From assembly GCA_036556965.1 (NCBI GenBank), contig DATBIO010000275.1, positions 1-23,706 on the forward strand: a stretch of DNA of 23,706 nt, given 5' to 3'. Both the position numbers and the translations under genes were made by a program. Positions 1 through 7,176 of this stretch are shown in pieces (within the stretch, counting starts at the first letter, position 1; the number at the start of each line of letters is the position of its first letter). The stretch comes from DATBIO01 sp036556965. Its GTDB lineage: Bacteria; Acidobacteriota; Vicinamibacteria; Fen-336. Under the pieces are notes generated by a model, which was given only the letters and a program-made list of their open reading frames with translations, searched no databases and was not told the origin of the DNA.

Positions 1-117
1 GTCAACCCCTACGGCCTGGCCGTCGCCTGGGCCGTGGCGCTGGCGCTCGCGCTCGTGTTCGGCCTGTACCCCGCCATCCGCGCCTCCCGACTGTCTCCGA
101 TGGAGGCCATGCGCTGA
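1..117 (+). CDS. ABC transporter permease, C-terminal end only (MacB/FtsX-like)
   Basis: Frame 1 is open from the window edge to TGA at 115-117 and encodes the last 38 residues. A hydrophobic segment (AVALALALVFGLYPAIRAS) is followed by the ending SPMEAMR. The pattern GLYPA-x-RAS-R-L-x-P-x-EA-[LM]-R closes the last transmembrane helix of MacB/LolC/FtsX-type permeases, inner-membrane subunits that work with an ATPase partner to move lipoproteins, peptides or drugs. Only the tail is visible, so the substrate cannot be assigned; partner genes would lie to the left. A short G+C hairpin follows the stop. Confidence 0.8.
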   Translation, partial: VNPYGLAVAWAVALALALVFGLYPAIRASRLSPMEAMR

Positions 118-123
118 GTCGTT

Positions 124-139
124 CGGCCCGGGTGGGCCG
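124..139 (+). terminator. Hairpin after the permease gene
   Basis: CGGCCC (124-129) and GGGCCG (134-139) pair into a 6-bp stem with a 4-nt loop, 7 nt after the permease stop codon. There is no T tract, so this is at best a weak or factor-assisted transcription end. Confidence 0.3.
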
Positions 140-180
140 GCCGCCTTGGCCCTGCGCGCTTGCGGTATCGTTGGCGCGCG

Positions 181-1347
181 ATGCTTAACGTCGCGCTCTT
201 CGGTCCGCCCGGGGCGGGCAAGGGAACGCAGTCGGAGCGCCTGGTCGGGGAGTTCAACCTCTTCTACATCTCGACCGGCGACCTGCTGCGCAAGGAGATC
301 GCGGCGGATACGAGACTGGGCCAGGAGGCCAGGACCAGCGTCGCTTCGGGAGGCCTCGTCTCGGACGAGATCATCGTTCAGGTGATCGAGAAGACGATCA
401 CGGAGCACTCCGAAGCCAACGGCTTCCTCTTCGACGGTTTCCCGCGCACGTACGTGCAGTGCTACATCCTGGAAGGTCTGATGATGAAGCTGGGCACGTC
501 GCTCAGCTGCCTCGTCAGCCTCGAGGTGGACGAGGAGACCTCGATACGCCGCCTGCTCGAGCGAGGCCGGACCGCGGGCCGCACGGACGACAACGAGGCC
601 GTCATCCGCAACCGTCTGCGCGAGTACCGCGAGAAGACGCTGCCCGTGCTCGGCTTCTACCGCGAGAGGGGCTCCTACCAGCGCGTCAACGGGAACCAGC
701 CGATCGAGAAGGTGACCGCCGACATCCGCGCGATCATCCGCAACGAGCTGGCCAGGCACCTGGTCAACGTGGTCGTGTTCGGGTATCCCGGCTCGGGGAG
801 GGGGTCCCAGAGCGCGGCCCTTGCCCGCAAGTACGGCCTCGAGTACGTGGCCACCGGCCCCATGCTCGATGACGAGATCAAGGCCGGGACGCTCATCGGC
901 GGCAACATCGCGTCTCTCTACGAGAGCGGGCAGCTCGTGCCCGACGAGATCGTCGTGCCGCTGATCGAGAAGAAGCTGGAGCGGTCGAAGGAGGTCAAGG
1001 GTTTCATCTTCAAGGGATTCCCGAGGACGCTCGTGCAGTCCTACATCCTCGACGGCCTGCTGCGGAAGCACGGCTCCTCGGTCTCACGCAGCATCGAGAT
1101 CCAGGTGCCCACCCTCGAGCTCATCCGACGCCTCGACGAGCGAAGCCGGACCGACCGCTGCATGCCGTATGACAACGCCACCGCCAGGATCGTGCAGCGG
1201 CTTCACGAGCACGAGACCAAGACCGTGCCCGTGATCGAGAAGTACAGCCAGCTCCATGGCGTCGTGAAGGTGGACGGGATGGGAAGCTTCGAGGAGGTCT
1301 TCGCCCGCACGTCCGGCGTGCTCGAGAGCCTCTTGAGGGCCGGCTAG
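181..1347 (+). CDS. Tandem adenylate kinase-like protein (active first domain, degenerate second domain)
   Basis: 388 residues, about twice a normal adenylate kinase, made of two adenylate kinase domains in a row. Domain 1 (about residues 1-195) has an intact P-loop GPPGAGKGTQ, STGDLLR, FDGFPRT, and a short lid RGRTAGRTDDN without zinc cysteines; it should interconvert ATP + AMP and 2 ADP in the cytosol. Domain 2 (about 196-388) keeps the fold, but its P-loop reads GYPGSGRGSQ (Lys to Arg), STGDLLR becomes ATGPMLD, and FDGFPRT becomes FKGFPRT (Asp to Lys), so it is probably not a kinase. The short lid and the C-terminal style (VDGMGSFEEVFAR) recall Bacteroidota-type enzymes. ATG 181 places the P-loop eight residues in; the in-frame TTG at 160 is less likely. 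TATCGT at 166-171 could be a -10 element. GC content is visibly lower than in the genes to the right. Whether this is the cell's main Adk cannot be told here. Confidence 0.85.
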   Translation: MLNVALFGPPGAGKGTQSERLVGEFNLFYISTGDLLRKEIAADTRLGQEARTSVASGGLVSDEIIVQVIEKTITEHSEANGFLFDGFPRTYVQCYILEGLMMKLGTSLSCLVSLEVDEETSIRRLLERGRTAGRTDDNEAVIRNRLREYREKTLPVLGFYRERGSYQRVNGNQPIEKVTADIRAIIRNELARHLVNVVVFGYPGSGRGSQSAALARKYGLEYVATGPMLDDEIKAGTLIGGNIASLYESGQLVPDEIVVPLIEKKLERSKEVKGFIFKGFPRTLVQSYILDGLLRKHGSSVSRSIEIQVPTLELIRRLDERSRTDRCMPYDNATARIVQRLHEHETKTVPVIEKYSQLHGVVKVDGMGSFEEVFARTSGVLESLLRAG

Positions 1348-1467
1348 GCTGTCGCAACGGAGAGAATCGGTCGCTACCTCGACATCCACGAGGGCGACCG
1401 GCTCGATGAGAAGCTCGTGGCGAGCTGGATCCGGCAGGCATCGGCGCTGCCCGGCTGGGTCCCGTAG
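1348..1467 (+). other. In-frame 39-codon tail directly after the adenylate kinase stop
   Basis: The frame of the adenylate kinase stays open for 39 codons past its TAG (1345-1347) and ends at a second TAG (1465-1467). The encoded peptide (…ERIGRYLDIHEGDRLDEK…ASWIRQASALPGWVP) has a protein-like composition but matches no family I know. It could be a readthrough extension, the worn-down remnant of a longer gene, or chance. It has no ATG/GTG start with a ribosome binding site, so I do not call it a gene. The rest of the gap up to the tRNA (1468-1504) holds nothing I recognise. Confidence 0.35.
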
Positions 1468-1504
1468 CGCCGGCCGGTATCCCCGCGATGGAGGTACCCG
1501 TGTT

Positions 1505-1580
1505 TGGTGGACCGCGGGGGGATCGAACCCCCGACCTCCTGATTGCGAACCAGGCGCTCTCCCAGCTGAGCTAGCGGCCC
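1505..1580 (-). tRNA. tRNA-Ala (anticodon CGC)
   Basis: On the minus strand a complete 76-nt cloverleaf starts GGGCCGC at 1580 and ends in an encoded CCA at 1507-1505. The 7-bp acceptor stem contains the G3-U70 wobble pair, the identity mark of alanine tRNA. The D arm (AGCTCAG…), a 5-bp anticodon stem with loop TTCGCAA (anticodon CGC, reads GCG) and the T arm with GTTCGATCC are all present. GCG is a heavily used alanine codon in this GC-rich genome. It lies downstream of dapB on the same strand but has its own promoter. Confidence 0.97.
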
Positions 1581-1596
1581 GAAGGTGGGACGAAGG

Positions 1597-1625
1597 ATTC
1601 TAGCAGACGCGAGGAAGGGGGCCAA
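1597..1625 (-). promoter_or_regulatory. Promoter of tRNA-Ala
   Basis: On the minus strand TTGGCC (1625-1620) and TAGAAT (1602-1597) are separated by exactly 17 bp, and the -10 is preceded by TGC as in an extended -10 element. The predicted start is near 1590, about 10 nt before the mature tRNA. This suggests the tRNA is expressed independently of the asd-lysC-dapB operon. Confidence 0.65.
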
Positions 1626-1626
1626 C

Positions 1627-1644
1627 CCGCGCGCTAGCGCGCGG
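1627..1644. repeat. 18-bp perfect palindrome over the dapB stop codon
   Basis: CCGCGCGCTAGCGCGCGG is its own reverse complement and contains the dapB TAG (1636-1634). The -35 box of the tRNA promoter begins 2 bp beyond it. It may cruciform or pair in RNA as a weak transcription end for the lysine operon, or bind a dimeric protein; no T tract follows. Confidence 0.5.
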
Positions 1645-2347
1645 CCAGGGCGGCCATGACGTCCTCGAAGGCGTAGAAGCCCGTGCGGGGCGCGATCCAC
1701 TCCGCGGCCAGGACGGCGCCCAGGGCGAAGCCGCGCCGGCTGCGCGCGCGGTGCTCGAGCAGGATCTCGTCGCCTCCGGAATCGAAGCCCACCGTGTGCT
1801 CGCCCACGATGCCGCCCGCGCGCAGGGCGGCCACGTGGAAGGCGTCGTCGGGGAGGGCGCCGCTCAGCTCGTGGACGGCCCTGCGCCGCTGTCCGCCCGC
1901 GCTCGCCAGGATGGCGGCCAGGGCCTTCGCCGTCCCCGACGGCGCGTCCTTCTTCTGCCGGTGGTGGCGCTCGAGGACGTAGGGGTCGTACTCGGGGAAG
2001 GGAGCGAGCAGGGCGGCCGCCTCGCGCACGATGCGGTAGAACAGGTTCACGCCCACGGAGAAGTTGGCCGCGTAGACGAGCCCGCCGCCCTTCTCCTCGA
2101 CCACGCGGCGCACCTCGTCCAGGTGGTCCGTCCAGCCCGTGGTACCGACCACGTAGCGCGCGCCCCTGGCCACCGCCGCGCGGACGTTGCTCAAGACCGC
2201 TTCCGCGCGCGTGAAGTCGATGCCCACGGTGCAGCCGTCGGGGAAGGGCTGGCCCTTGCCCACCACGACGGCCTCGTGGCCGCGCTCGCGCAGCACGGTC
2301 TCGACCTCGCGCCCGGTCTTCCCGTGGCCGACGACGGCGACCTTCAT
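1634..2347 (-). CDS. dapB: 4-hydroxy-tetrahydrodipicolinate reductase
   Basis: 237 residues, normal to slightly short for DapB. It reduces the DapA product with NAD(P)H in the diaminopimelate/lysine pathway, in the cytosol. The N-terminus VAVVGHGKTGREV is the dinucleotide-binding Gly loop; ERHHRQKKDAPSGTA is the DapB signature with the catalytic His pair and the substrate-binding Lys and SGT. The C-terminal half gives the substrate and tetramer domain. ATG 2347 overlaps the lysC stop (ATGA), so the two are translationally coupled. It is the last gene of asd-lysC-dapB. No dapA is seen in the window. Confidence 0.95.
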   Translation of the reverse strand: MKVAVVGHGKTGREVETVLRERGHEAVVVGKGQPFPDGCTVGIDFTRAEAVLSNVRAAVARGARYVVGTTGWTDHLDEVRRVVEEKGGGLVYAANFSVGVNLFYRIVREAAALLAPFPEYDPYVLERHHRQKKDAPSGTAKALAAILASAGGQRRRAVHELSGALPDDAFHVAALRAGGIVGEHTVGFDSGGDEILLEHRARSRRGFALGAVLAAEWIAPRTGFYAFEDVMAALAAR

Positions 2348-3705
2348 GCCGCCTCGAAGAACTCGCGGTGGAGGAGGCGCACCGCGCGCTCGGCGTCCTC
2401 CTCCGCCACCACGAAGGACAGGTTCACGTCGGAGGCGCCGAAGGAGATCATGGTCACGTTGACCTCGCGCAGGGCCTGGAAGACGCGGCCGGCCAGGCCG
2501 GGACGGCGCACGAACCCGCGGCCGACCACGCTGACGATGGCCATGCCCGGCATGGTGCGCACCTCGCCCAGCGGCCGCAGCTCCTCCTCCACCGCGCCCA
2601 GGCGGCTGGGGTCGTCCACGGTCAGGGAGATCGAGACCTCGGAGGTGGCGATGAGGTCCACGGGCGTGCGGTGGCGGTCGAAGACCGCGAACACCCGGGC
2701 CACGAAGCCGTAGGCCATGAGCATGCGCGGCTGCGCGATGAGGACCACGCTGATCCCCTTCTTGAAGGCGATGGCCCGCGGCTGGCCCTCCGCCTGCGGC
2801 TCGCCGGGATGGTCGGCGATCAGGGTGCCCGGCGCGGTCGGGTTGAGCGAGTTCAGGATGCGCACCGGGATCCCGCGCTCCACGGCCGGCTTGATGGTGG
2901 CGGGGTGGAGGACCTTGGCCCCGAAGTAGGCGAGCTCCGCCGCCTCCGCGAAGCTGACCTCGGGCAGCACGCGGGCCAGCGGCACCACGCGCGGGTCCAC
3001 CGTCATCATGCCGTCCACGTCCGTCCAGATCTGGATCTCCTCCGCGGGCAGCACGGCGCCGATCACCGCCGCCGACCAGTCGGACCCGCCCCGGCCCAGC
3101 GTGGAGGCCACTCCCTGGCGCGTGCGCCCGACGAAGCCGGAGACCACGGGCACGGCGCCGCGCGCGAGCAGGGGCCGCAGGGACGCCCGCACGCGCTCGT
3201 CCGTCTCCTCGAGGAGGGGGGTGGCGCGCCCGAAGGCGTCGTCCGTGACGATCACGTCGCGGCCGTCCACGGCCACGGCGTCGAGGCCCCGCCCGCGCAG
3301 GGCCGCCGCCACCACCTCCACGGAGAGGCGCTCGCCCATCCCCGCGATGGCGTCGAGCGTGCGCGGCGTCAGCTCCGCCAGGTTGCGCACGCCCGCGTAG
3401 AGCGCGCGCAGCTCGTCGAGGACCGCGTCCACGTGGCCCAGGACCGCTTCCTGGGCCGGGCCCGCGGGCACCGCCTCCCGCGTCACCGCGCGGTGCCGGC
3501 CGCGCAGGTCCTGCACGATGGCGTCCGCGCCGTCCGCGCGGGCCTCGCTCAGGCGCGCGCCGCGGATCAGGAGGTCCGTCACCCCGGCCAGGGCGGAGAC
3601 GACCACGGCCGGCTGGCGGGCACGTCGCTCCTCGACCCGCTCGGCCACGGCCAGGATGCGCGCCGCGCCGCCCACCGACGTCCCTCCGAACTTGAGGACG
3701 ATCAC
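2344..3705 (-). CDS. lysC: Aspartate kinase
   Basis: 453 residues, a normal length for a monofunctional aspartate kinase. It phosphorylates L-aspartate with ATP, the first committed step towards Lys, Thr, Met and cell-wall diaminopimelate. The kinase signature VLKFGGTSVG is at residues 3-12; GRGGSDWSA and WTDVDG fall in the catalytic domain, and two ACT domains occupy about residues 300-453, where Lys or Thr feedback normally acts. No homoserine dehydrogenase is fused. GTG 3705 overlaps the asd TGA (GTGA) and gives exactly the family N-terminus, so it is preferred to any longer start running into asd. Confidence 0.95.
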   Translation of the reverse strand: MIVLKFGGTSVGGAARILAVAERVEERRARQPAVVVSALAGVTDLLIRGARLSEARADGADAIVQDLRGRHRAVTREAVPAGPAQEAVLGHVDAVLDELRALYAGVRNLAELTPRTLDAIAGMGERLSVEVVAAALRGRGLDAVAVDGRDVIVTDDAFGRATPLLEETDERVRASLRPLLARGAVPVVSGFVGRTRQGVASTLGRGGSDWSAAVIGAVLPAEEIQIWTDVDGMMTVDPRVVPLARVLPEVSFAEAAELAYFGAKVLHPATIKPAVERGIPVRILNSLNPTAPGTLIADHPGEPQAEGQPRAIAFKKGISVVLIAQPRMLMAYGFVARVFAVFDRHRTPVDLIATSEVSISLTVDDPSRLGAVEEELRPLGEVRTMPGMAIVSVVGRGFVRRPGLAGRVFQALREVNVTMISFGASDVNLSFVVAEEDAERAVRLLHREFFEAA

Positions 3706-4751
3706 GGCACGAGCGCGCGCGCCACCAGCAGCTCCGCGTTCAGGATGGCGGCGCCGGCCGCCCCGCGCACGGTGTTGTGCACCAGGGCCTCCAGCCGCAG
3801 GTCGAACTGGTTGTCCCGGCGCAGGCGTCCCACCGTCACCGCCATGCCCCGCTCGCGGTCGCGGTCGAGGCGCGGCTGCGGCCGGTCCGGCTCCGCGGCC
3901 AAGTGGATGGGCCGCGCGGGGGCGGAGGGCAGGCCGCGCTCCTGGGGCTCGCCGCGGAAGGAGGCCAGCACCTCCGCCGCCTCCTGCGGGGTGGCCTTCT
4001 TCCGCAGGCGGACGAAGGCGGCCATGGTGTGGCCGTCGGAGACGTCCACGCGGTGCACGGAGGCGGAGATGGGGAAGTCCGCGGGCACGAACGCGCTCCC
4101 GTCGAAGCGGCCGAGGATCTTCTGCGGCTCGCTCTCGATCTTCTCCTCCTCGCCGCCGCCGATGAAGGGCAGCACGTTGTCGGCGATGTCGAGGGAGGCC
4201 ACCCCCGGGTAGCCCGCGCCGGAGAGGGCCTGGAGCGTGACCACGGCCACGCCCTCCACGCGGAAGGCGCGGTGCAGGGGGGCGAGGGCCAGGGCCAGGC
4301 CCACCACGCTGCAGTTGGGGTTGGTGACGATGTAGCCCCGGCCCGTGCGCCGGCGCTGGACGGCCAGCGCGTCGAGGTGGTCGGGGTTGACCTCGGGGAT
4401 GAGGAGGGGGACGTCCGCGTCCATGCGGTGGTTGCGCGCGTTGGAGACCACGGCGTGCCCGCGCTCGGCCAGGGCCGCCTCCACCGTGCCCGCCACCGAC
4501 GAGTCGAGGCCGGAGAAGAGGATGCGCGCCCGGAACGGGCCCTCGCAGTTGGCGACCACGCGCCCGGCCAGCGCCGCCGGGAGCGGGCCGGGAAGGCGCC
4601 AGGTGCAGGCCTCCGCGTAGGGCTTGCCCGCCGAGCGGTCCGACGCGGCCAGCTCCACCACCTCGAACCACGGGTGGCCCTCCAGGAGCTGCAGGAAGCG
4701 CTGGCCCACGGCGCCGGTGGCGCCGAGCACGCCGACGGGGACTCGGTCCAT
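3702..4751 (-). CDS. asd: Aspartate-semialdehyde dehydrogenase (archaeal/fungal-type)
   Basis: 349 residues. It reduces aspartyl phosphate with NADPH to aspartate semialdehyde, the branch point between lysine and threonine. The N-terminus VGVLGATGAVGQRFL binds NADP; ASDRSAGKPY is typical of the archaeal/fungal-like branch, as opposed to the E. coli form; NPNCS carries the active-site Cys, and SDGHTMAAFV lies in the C-terminal domain. ATG 4751 is chosen because the Rossmann motif begins at residue 6. It heads asd-lysC-dapB. A -10 element lies 7-9 bp before the ATG, so the transcript is probably leaderless or nearly so. No attenuator or lysine riboswitch fits in the 72-bp gap to the divergent gene. 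Confidence 0.95.
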   Translation of the reverse strand: MDRVPVGVLGATGAVGQRFLQLLEGHPWFEVVELAASDRSAGKPYAEACTWRLPGPLPAALAGRVVANCEGPFRARILFSGLDSSVAGTVEAALAERGHAVVSNARNHRMDADVPLLIPEVNPDHLDALAVQRRRTGRGYIVTNPNCSVVGLALALAPLHRAFRVEGVAVVTLQALSGAGYPGVASLDIADNVLPFIGGGEEEKIESEPQKILGRFDGSAFVPADFPISASVHRVDVSDGHTMAAFVRLRKKATPQEAAEVLASFRGEPQERGLPSAPARPIHLAAEPDRPQPRLDRDRERGMAVTVGRLRRDNQFDLRLEALVHNTVRGAAGAAILNAELLVARALVP

Positions 4752-4758
4752 CCCGACC

Positions 4759-4766
4759 AGTCTATA
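4759..4766 (-). promoter_or_regulatory. -10 element of asd-lysC-dapB
   Basis: On the minus strand TATAGACT (4766-4759) can be read as TATAGA or, two bases on, TAGACT; it ends 7-9 bp before the asd ATG. No -35 box is evident. The position predicts an mRNA with almost no 5' leader. Confidence 0.5.
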
Positions 4767-4810
4767 CGCGGCGCTCGCGGGCGCGGAGCGCCCGCGCGCG
4801 CCATGACGCA

Positions 4811-4816
4811 TAGAAT
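4811..4816 (+). promoter_or_regulatory. -10 element of the dNTPase operon
   Basis: TAGAAT sits 7 bp before ATG 4824, so transcription should begin at or next to the start codon (leaderless). The same hexamer serves as -10 for tRNA-Ala. No -35 box is seen in the GC-only sequence upstream. It lies back to back with the asd promoter. Confidence 0.5.
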
Positions 4817-4823
4817 GCGGGCC

Positions 4824-5978
4824 ATGCGGCTCTTCGACCGCGCCGCGCAGGAGGCCTGGGAGGACGAGCGCCTCGCGCCCTACGGCATGCGCAGCGCGCA
4901 CAGCCGGGGCCGGACCCACCCGGAGCCGGAGCACCGCCTGCGCAGCCGCTACCAGCGCGACCGCGACCGCGTCGTGCACAGCTCGTCCTTCCGGCGGCTC
5001 GAGTACAAGACGCAGGTCTTCGTCAACCACGAGGGGGACAACTACCGCACGCGCCTGACCCACAGCCTGGAGGCGGCGCAGATCGGGCGCACGGTGGCGC
5101 GCGCGCTGGGCCTCAACGAGGAGCTGACGGAGTGCCTGGCCCTCGGCCACGACCTCGGCCACACGCCCTTCGGCCACTCCGGCGAGAAGGTGATGGCGGA
5201 GCTGATGGCCAGCCACGGAGGCTTCGAGCACAACCAGCAGACCCTGCGCATCCTGGAGACGCTCGAGGTGCGCTATCCGGACTTCCCGGGCCTGAACCTC
5301 ACCTGGGAGGTGCGCGAGGGCATCATCAAGCACAAGCCGGAGAGCGACGGGCAGGCCCCCCCCGAGTACGCCCCCGGCGAGGCGCCCACCCTGGAGGCGC
5401 AGCTCGTCGACTTCGTGGACGAGATCGCCTACAACAACCACGACGTGGACGACGGGCTCACCTCCGGGATGATCGAGGTGGAGCAGATCCGCGCCGTGGC
5501 CCTGTTCCGCGAGGCGCACGACCAGGTGCTGGCCCAGGGCGTGGCCGACGGCCGCATCGTGCGGCACCAGGTGGTGCGGCGGATCATCGACGCCTGCACG
5601 CAGGACCTGCTGGAGACCACCCTGTCCAACCTGCAGTCCGCGGGCGTCCGCTCCGTGGCCGACGTGCGCGCGGCGGGGCGCCGCCTGGTCTCCTACTCGG
5701 AGGGCATGGGCGCGCGCGTGCGCGAGCTGAAGGACTTCCTCTACCGCAACATGTACCGGCACTACCGCGTGGTGCGCATGGGGGACAAGGCGGGACGCAT
5801 CCTGCGCGACCTCTTCCAGAGCTACGTGGGCGAGCCGCTGCAGCTCCCGCCGCGCCACCAGCGGCGCATCGAGGCCGACGGCCTCCAGCGGGTGGTCTGC
5901 GACTACATCGCGGGGATGACCGACCGTTTCGCCCTCGACGAGCACCGCAAGCTCTTCGACCCGCTGGTGAGGGTGTGA
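4824..5978 (+). CDS. dNTP triphosphohydrolase (dGTPase-like, HD domain)
   Basis: 384 residues, matching the shorter dGTPase-like proteins as opposed to the about 500-residue E. coli Dgt. The family hydrolyses deoxynucleoside triphosphates to nucleoside and tripolyphosphate, controlling dNTP pools. The HD metal site is visible as RLTHSLEA (His 80), LGHDLGHTPFGH (His 109-Asp 110) and a distal Asp in VDFVDEIAY, preceded by SSSFRRLEYKTQVF, typical of the family. In-frame ATGs also exist at 4803 and 4815, but the -10 at 4811-4816 makes 4824 the likely start of a leaderless message. It heads a four-gene plus-strand block. Its end, LVRV-TGA, overlaps a GTG that opens a mini-frame. Confidence 0.92.
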   Translation: MRLFDRAAQEAWEDERLAPYGMRSAHSRGRTHPEPEHRLRSRYQRDRDRVVHSSSFRRLEYKTQVFVNHEGDNYRTRLTHSLEAAQIGRTVARALGLNEELTECLALGHDLGHTPFGHSGEKVMAELMASHGGFEHNQQTLRILETLEVRYPDFPGLNLTWEVREGIIKHKPESDGQAPPEYAPGEAPTLEAQLVDFVDEIAYNNHDVDDGLTSGMIEVEQIRAVALFREAHDQVLAQGVADGRIVRHQVVRRIIDACTQDLLETTLSNLQSAGVRSVADVRAAGRRLVSYSEGMGARVRELKDFLYRNMYRHYRVVRMGDKAGRILRDLFQSYVGEPLQLPPRHQRRIEADGLQRVVCDYIAGMTDRFALDEHRKLFDPLVRV

Positions 5979-5992
5979 CCGCCTGCGCCTGA
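5975..5992 (+). other. Five-codon mini-frame linking the dNTPase and PLP-enzyme genes
   Basis: GTG 5975-5977 overlaps the dNTPase TGA (GTGA), as gene starts do elsewhere in this window. It reads five codons (V-T-A-C-A) and stops at TGA 5990-5992, which overlaps CTG 5989-5991 (CTGA), the first residue of the family-like N-terminus of the next gene. Either this is a tiny relay cistron, or one base is missing and the true gene starts at GTG 5975. Confidence 0.45.
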
Positions 5993-7176
5993 CGCGCCCC
6001 TACTCCTACTACCGGGACGCCCTCCGCGGGCGCGCCCTGCCCCTGGCCTTCGTGGACCTCGAGCGCTTCGACGCCAACGTGGCGGAGGTGGGGCGGCGCG
6101 CGGCGGGCCGGCGCGTGCGCGTGGCCAGCAAGTCCGTGCGCTCGCGGACGCTCCTGGAGCGGATCCTGCGCGAGCCGCCCTTCGCCGGCCTCATGTGCTA
6201 CAGCGCGGCGGAGGCGGTGTGGCTGGCGGAGCGCGGCTTCCGGGACCTCCTGGTGGCCTATCCCGCGTGCCAGGCGGAGCAGCTGGCGGCGGTGGCGCGC
6301 GCGGTCCGGGGCGGGGCCGGCATCGTCCTCATGGTGGACAGCGAGGAGCACGTGGCCCTGGCCGCGGCGGCGGCCGCGCGCGCGGGAGCCGTCCTCCCCG
6401 TTTGCCTGGACGCGGACATGTCCTCGCGCTTCCCCGGACTTCACTTCGGCGTGCGCCGCTCGCCCCTGCGGAGGCCGGAGGAGGCGCGTGCCCTGGCGCG
6501 CGCGGTGGCGCGCGCGGAGGGCCTCGTGCTGGAGGGGCTGATGGGGTACGAGGCGCAGATCGCGGGGGTTCCCGACGACCCGCGCGGCCGGCGGGCGGAG
6601 GGCGTGGTGATCCGCGCCCTCAAGCGACGCTCCCGCGGCGAGGTGGCCCGCCGGCGGGCGGCCATGGTGGCCGCGGTGCGCGAGGAGTGCCCGGGGCTGC
6701 GCTTCGTCAACGGCGGCGGCACGGGCAGCCTGGAGAGCACGGGGGCGGAGGCGTGCGTGACGGAGGTGACGGCGGGCTCCGCCTTCTTCGCGCCCGCGCT
6801 GTTCGACGGCTACCGGTCCTTCCGCCACCAGCCCGCGGCCGGCTTCGCGCTGGAGGTCGCCCGGCGGCCCGGGCCCGGCCTCCTCACCTGCCACGGCGGC
6901 GGGTACGTGGCCTCGGGGCGCGCGGGCGCGGACCGCCTCCCGCAGCCCTGGCTGCCGGAGGGCCTGCGCCTGCTGCCCGCCGAGGGCGCGGGCGAGGTGC
7001 AGACGCCCCTGCGCGACGCGGGCCGGGAGCGGCTGGCCCTGGGCGACCCCGTGCTCTTCCGCCACGCCAAGGCGGGCGAGCTGTGCGAGCACTTCGACCG
7101 CCTGCTGCTGGTGGAGGACGGCCGGGTGGCGGGGGAGGCGCCGACCTATCGCGGCGAGGGGCAGTGCTTCCTGTGA
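5989..7176 (+). CDS. PLP fold-type III amino acid deaminase/aldolase-like protein (alanine racemase N-terminal domain)
   Basis: About 395 residues. The alanine-racemase-type TIM barrel is evident: RPYSYYRDALRG, then PLAFVDLERFDAN, then VRVASKSVRS, where Lys 48 should carry pyridoxal phosphate, and VNGGGTGSLEST, the phosphate-binding Gly loop. This pattern fits the D-threonine aldolase/amino acid deaminase branch rather than true alanine racemase. The substrate is not readable. The start is uncertain: the family-like N-terminus begins at CTG 5989, and the only standard start in frame, GTG 6052, would delete conserved residues. A stop at 5968-5970 closes the frame upstream. Its TGA overlaps the next gene's GTG (GTGA). 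From memory, the pair with an aldonolactone oxidase recurs in actinobacteria, suggesting a joint but unknown role. Confidence 0.85.
   Translation: MTRPYSYYRDALRGRALPLAFVDLERFDANVAEVGRRAAGRRVRVASKSVRSRTLLERILREPPFAGLMCYSAAEAVWLAERGFRDLLVAYPACQAEQLAAVARAVRGGAGIVLMVDSEEHVALAAAAAARAGAVLPVCLDADMSSRFPGLHFGVRRSPLRRPEEARALARAVARAEGLVLEGLMGYEAQIAGVPDDPRGRRAEGVVIRALKRRSRGEVARRRAAMVAAVREECPGLRFVNGGGTGSLESTGAEACVTEVTAGSAFFAPALFDGYRSFRHQPAAGFALEVARRPGPGLLTCHGGGYVASGRAGADRLPQPWLPEGLRLLPAEGAGEVQTPLRDAGRERLALGDPVLFRHAKAGELCEHFDRLLLVEDGRVAGEAPTYRGEGQCFL

Noticed and set aside
1348..1467. A separate small gene behind the adenylate kinase gene
   Set aside because: No start codon with a ribosome site and no family match; it is reported only as an in-frame tail.
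2368..4212. Very long open frames opposite and offset to dapB, lysC and asd, and similar ones across the window
   Set aside because: They are shadows caused by high third-position GC: Arg/Ala/Pro/His-rich products with no motifs, lying on top of well identified genes.
4815..4823. ATG 4803 or 4815 as the dNTPase start
   Set aside because: Both lie upstream of or inside the predicted -10 element, would fall outside the transcript, and lack a ribosome binding site.
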